In this document: positions 23,280 to 24,661 of the stretch, piece by piece | Position numbering within the stretch: position 1 is the first letter of the stretch | Layout of the letters: the number at the start of each line of letters is the position of its first letter | Virus record (IMG/VR): IMGVR_UViG_3300042524_000063 | Span: 1-24,661 of that record | Direction: 5' to 3' (one strand) | Source of the DNA: a virus | Length of the DNA stretch: 24,661 nucleotides | Notes under the pieces: generated by a model | Told to the model about the DNA's origin: nothing | What the model saw: the letters and a program-made list of their open reading frames with translations, nothing else | Databases searched by the model: none | Position numbers and translations under genes: made by a program

Positions 23280-23558
23280 ATGAAAAGCAAAGAAGAAATA
23301 GAACAGTTAGCTGATAACTTTTACCCACTTGTAACAACAGATTTAATATGTTCTCCTAAATTAGTTAGAGATGGTTATTTTAAAGGCTACACTCAATGCC
23401 AAGAAGATATGGCTAAGAAATATACAGAGGAGGATGTTATACATCTTATGTTTAATGCTTCAAATTGGGATACATTTAAAGAAGGGGAAGTTGGATATGA
23501 TATGTCTTTAAGTGAGTACATACAACATTGCTTACAAAAATTAAACAAACAAGACTAA
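23280..23558 (+). CDS. Hypothetical early protein (92 aa)
   Basis: The product starts MKSKEEIEQLADNFYP and has a middle GYFKGYTQCQEDMAKKYTEE (about 35-54) of a type I associate with small proteins of Flavobacterium phages; it ends LNKQD. The last codons are encoded by the leader repeat (copy 2), so the gene's end is part of the direct repeat that flanks the cassette block. No function is recognised. Length and acidic character fit a small soluble protein. Confidence 0.65.
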   Translation: MKSKEEIEQLADNFYPLVTTDLICSPKLVRDGYFKGYTQCQEDMAKKYTEEDVIHLMFNASNWDTFKEGEVGYDMSLSEYIQHCLQKLNKQD

Positions 23559-23559
23559 T
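23542..23559 (+). repeat. 18-bp direct repeat, left copy
   Basis: TAAACAAACAAGACTAAT, identical to 24524-24541 and 982 bases from it. This copy spans the stop codon of the preceding gene and has ATG two bases on. The pair brackets the cassette-like block. Confidence 0.85.
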
Positions 23560-23570
23560 ATGAAAAGCTT

Positions 23571-23665
23571 GCCACTAACGGACGAGGCTAAGAGCAGTTG
23601 CCTAAAATACTGCTCAAAATTTGCACTACGCTTGATGGCAATTGCTTTTAGCCTTTGTTAGTGGC
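23571..23665 (+). repeat. attC-like hairpin 1
   Basis: Outer box GCCACTAAC (23571-23579) pairs perfectly with GTTAGTGGC (23657-23665). Unpaired spacers follow (GGACG on the left, TT on the right). The inner arms AGGCTAAGAGCAGTTGCC (23585-23602) and 23637-23654 then pair over 18 positions, two of them G-T. The loop is 34 bases. Outer box, asymmetric spacer and inner stem are the architecture of an integron attC site. The ends match the consensus (YAAC...GTTR) only in part. No T-tract follows. Confidence 0.6.
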
Positions 23666-23689
23666 TGGTGCGGTAAATTAAACGAGATT

Positions 23690-23914
23690 ATGTCAGAACA
23701 CGCAAAATCGGCTATGTTAGATAACATTAAGCAAAACCTAATTGAAATGATGGCAGACTATTTAGATAGTGAAAGCCTGATACTTGACCAAGCAATTGCA
23801 TTGGTAAAAGACCCGATACCGAGAGAAGAAAGTGAGTTGCATATACGAATGGCAGAAGCCGCCTTTCTTGAATATCAGAAAACTGTTGTTGATGCAAACG
23901 GAAGTAGCACTTGA
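23690..23914 (+). CDS. Cassette gene 1, hypothetical protein (74 aa)
   Basis: I choose ATG 23690 (MSEHAKSAMLDNIKQNL), 24 bases after hairpin 1; the frame is open upstream through the hairpin's right arm, which is unlikely to be coding. The product is acidic and helical: NLIEMMADYLDSESLILDQAI, then LHIRMAEAAFLEYQKTVVDA. No domain is recognised. It is the only gene between hairpins 1 and 2, and its stop (TGA at 23912-23914) lies at the edge of hairpin 2. Given its neighbour it could also act against host defences, but nothing in its sequence shows that. Confidence 0.6.
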   Translation: MSEHAKSAMLDNIKQNLIEMMADYLDSESLILDQAIALVKDPIPREESELHIRMAEAAFLEYQKTVVDANGSST

Positions 23915-24001
23915 TACTAACGTTTTGCAGCTAATAGAAGGCTGTAATTACACTAAAATATATGAGCGGTTAACTCAGCTTTTTATTAGGTGCTGTTATA
24001 A
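23915..24001 (+). repeat. attC-like hairpin 2
   Basis: Inner arms GCAGCTAATAGAAGGCTG (23927-23944) and CAGCTTTTTATTAGGTGC (23976-23993) pair at 17 of 18 positions, two of them G-T, with a 31-base loop. Outside lie TACTAAC (23915-23921) with a 5-base spacer (GTTTT), and GTTATAA (23995-24001) after one base. Only four outer bases pair here. The left box ACTAAC instead complements the GTTAGT of hairpin 1, as expected when the region between is one excisable cassette. Confidence 0.6.
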
Positions 24002-24052
24002 CTAGTAGGGATGTTTGCTGAATGTTTTTTTAAGACACAAAATAAATAAATA

Positions 24053-24060
24053 TAGCTTTG
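24053..24060 (+). promoter_or_regulatory. Possible -7 box of a cassette promoter
   Basis: TAGCTTTG matches the Bacteroidota TAnnTTTG box, with a T-run (24025-24031) about 21 bases upstream instead of a clear TTG. It lies 27 bases before ATG 24088. The promoter is weak or speculative; a cassette with its own promoter would be unusual but fits an anti-defence gene. Confidence 0.35.
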
Positions 24061-24087
24061 GACGAGCTTTGTAAAATCCGATAAAAT

Positions 24088-24423
24088 ATGAATACAGAAC
24101 AAACAAGAAGTTTAACTTTTGGATTAGCTATTGAGGCTTTAAAAAGTGGAAAAATGATTGCTAGAGAAGGATGGAATGGAAAAGGATTATTTGTTTTTAT
24201 GCAAGTTCCTTCAACTATCAATAAGGAAATTGTACCTAAAATGCAGAGTTTACCACAAAGCGTAAAGGATGAATTTCAAAGAAGATTTGATGATGCAAGT
24301 GAGCAAATAGATGCTATTTATTATAGTAATCAAATGGCTTTAGTTGGAAAATCAAATACTATTAGTGGATGGTCGCCATCATCATCAGACACATTAGCAG
24401 ATGATTGGTTTATTTTAGGATAA
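24088..24423 (+). CDS. tad2: Tad2-like anti-defence protein (DUF2829)
   Basis: A 111-residue protein with both halves of the DUF2829/Tad2 pattern: FGLAIEALKSGKMIAREGWN (11-30) then GKGLFVFM (31-38), and after a variable insertion (about 41-79) NQMALVGKSNTISGW (81-95) and DTLADDWFIL (101-110). Characterised Tad2 proteins bind glycocyclic ADP-ribose signals and so block the Thoeris defence; some members are reported to bind CBASS cyclic nucleotides. The insertion is where members differ and may affect ligand choice. The gene sits alone between attC-like hairpin 2 and junction 3. Family call is firm, ligand is unknown. Confidence 0.88.
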   Translation: MNTEQTRSLTFGLAIEALKSGKMIAREGWNGKGLFVFMQVPSTINKEIVPKMQSLPQSVKDEFQRRFDDASEQIDAIYYSNQMALVGKSNTISGWSPSSSDTLADDWFILG

Positions 24424-24433
24424 AAAACATAGA

Positions 24434-24472
24434 GCAGTAGGTAAACAGAATATTACTGACAATGCCTACTGC
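24434..24472 (+). repeat. Hairpin after the Tad2-like gene
   Basis: Perfect 8-base arms GCAGTAGG (24434-24441) and CCTACTGC (24465-24472) with a 23-base loop that may hold a small inner stem (CAG/CTG). No T-tract follows, so it is not a clear terminator. It opens the third junction of the cassette block. Confidence 0.6.
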
Positions 24473-24475
24473 CCT

Positions 24476-24491
24476 ATTAGTTATAACTAAT
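24476..24491 (+). repeat. 16-bp perfect palindrome ATTAGTTATAACTAAT
   Basis: A perfect 16-base palindrome without spacer. Its core GTTATAACTA also occurs at the right end of hairpin 2 (23995-24004). It may be a junction box of the cassette array or a protein-binding site. Confidence 0.75.
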
Positions 24492-24498
24492 GGCTAAC

Positions 24499-24513
24499 CG
24501 CCATAACGTGGCG
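24499..24513 (+). repeat. Small hairpin CGCCA-TAACG-TGGCG
   Basis: Perfect 5-base arms around TAACG, 10 bases before the right leader repeat. It completes the structured 116-base gap 24424-24539. Confidence 0.5.
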
Positions 24514-24523
24514 CATATACAAC

Positions 24524-24541
24524 TAAACAAACAAGACTAAT
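24524..24541 (+). repeat. 18-bp direct repeat, right copy
   Basis: TAAACAAACAAGACTAAT, identical to the left copy. It runs into ATG 24540 of the glycosyltransferase gene. The 15-base ACTAAACAAACAAGA form at 24522-24536 also matches leader copy 1 exactly. Confidence 0.85.
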
Positions 24542-24661
24542 GAAAATAAAAATCATTATCTTTTCATACCAACGGCAACAGATGCTTGAATCCCTAATCA
24601 ATGAAGTCAAAGAATATGACTACGTTGTCATTGATGACGGATCAAGCTTCAAGTTGTCCAA
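24540..24661 (+). CDS. Glycosyltransferase (GT-A fold), 3' partial
   Basis: Only the first 40 residues are in the window: MKIKIIIFSYQRQQMLESLI, then YDYVVIDDGSSFKLS. The initial strand IIIFSYQR, the helix with ESLI and the VIDDGSS motif match the nucleotide-sugar-binding start of GT2-type glycosyltransferases. Such phage enzymes often modify DNA or surface components. The gene starts inside the right copy of the leader repeat. The acceptor cannot be judged from this fragment. Confidence 0.75.
   Translation, partial: MKIKIIIFSYQRQQMLESLINEVKEYDYVVIDDGSSFKLS

Noticed and set aside
23560-23661. 33-residue reading frame starting after the left direct repeat
   Set aside because: It runs through both arms and the loop of hairpin 1, so the stretch is explained by structure; the peptide has no recognisable features.
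23571-24001. Ordinary intrinsic terminators
   Set aside because: Neither hairpin has a following T-tract, and loops of 31-34 bases with asymmetric spacers are atypical of terminators.

Overview
This window is about 24.7 kb of an AT-rich genome from a tailed phage (Caudoviricetes) with a siphovirus-type module set. It most likely infects a Bacteroidota host, Flavobacterium-like. The reasons are: A-rich leaders without Shine-Dalgarno sequences, one good Bacteroidota-type promoter (TTG-N19-TACATTTG at 18230-18259), and structural proteins of types usual in phages of that phylum. No integrase, terminase, DNA polymerase, tRNA, CRISPR or rRNA is visible. Both window ends cut through a gene.

Late region (1-17773). 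Almost all genes are on the plus strand and many overlap by 1-4 bases: a tail protein (partial), a baseplate hub or tail-tip protein, tape measure, a tail-completion/fibre fusion, three small genes including a holin candidate, an HK97-gp10-like joining protein and a gp7/gpF-like minor head protein. A minus-strand island follows (9904-11760), holding two related genes that may be tail-assembly chaperones and a GIY-YIG homing endonuclease. The plus strand then resumes with an XkdF-type prohead protease/scaffold, major capsid, tail tube, a small structural candidate, portal, a second GIY-YIG endonuclease, a connector and an M15 peptidase endolysin. The head genes lie downstream of the tail genes and the portal lies downstream of the capsid, roughly the reverse of the usual order. 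Intrinsic terminators isolate the capsid and tail-tube genes.

A 13-bp element, TTATAATATATAA or a close variant, sits upstream of five start codons (tape measure, fibre, both sides of the minus island, capsid). At four of them it lies 1-3 bases from the ATG. It is probably a phage late-expression signal.

Early region (17877-24661). A terminator and the Bacteroidota promoter lead into a ribbon-helix-helix protein and other small proteins, then ERF annealing protein, Gp157-like protein, NinG and a winged-helix candidate. A regulatory intergenic region with two dyads and a terminator precedes two replication-type genes and an HTH protein.

The most unusual part is 23542-24541. An exact 18-bp direct repeat flanks about 1 kb with two single-gene units separated by long imperfect hairpins. 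The hairpins have the layout of integron attC sites. One unit encodes a Tad2-like (DUF2829) protein, a family known to sequester Thoeris immune signals. This looks like a cassette-borne anti-defence locus inside a phage genome. The window ends in the start of a glycosyltransferase.
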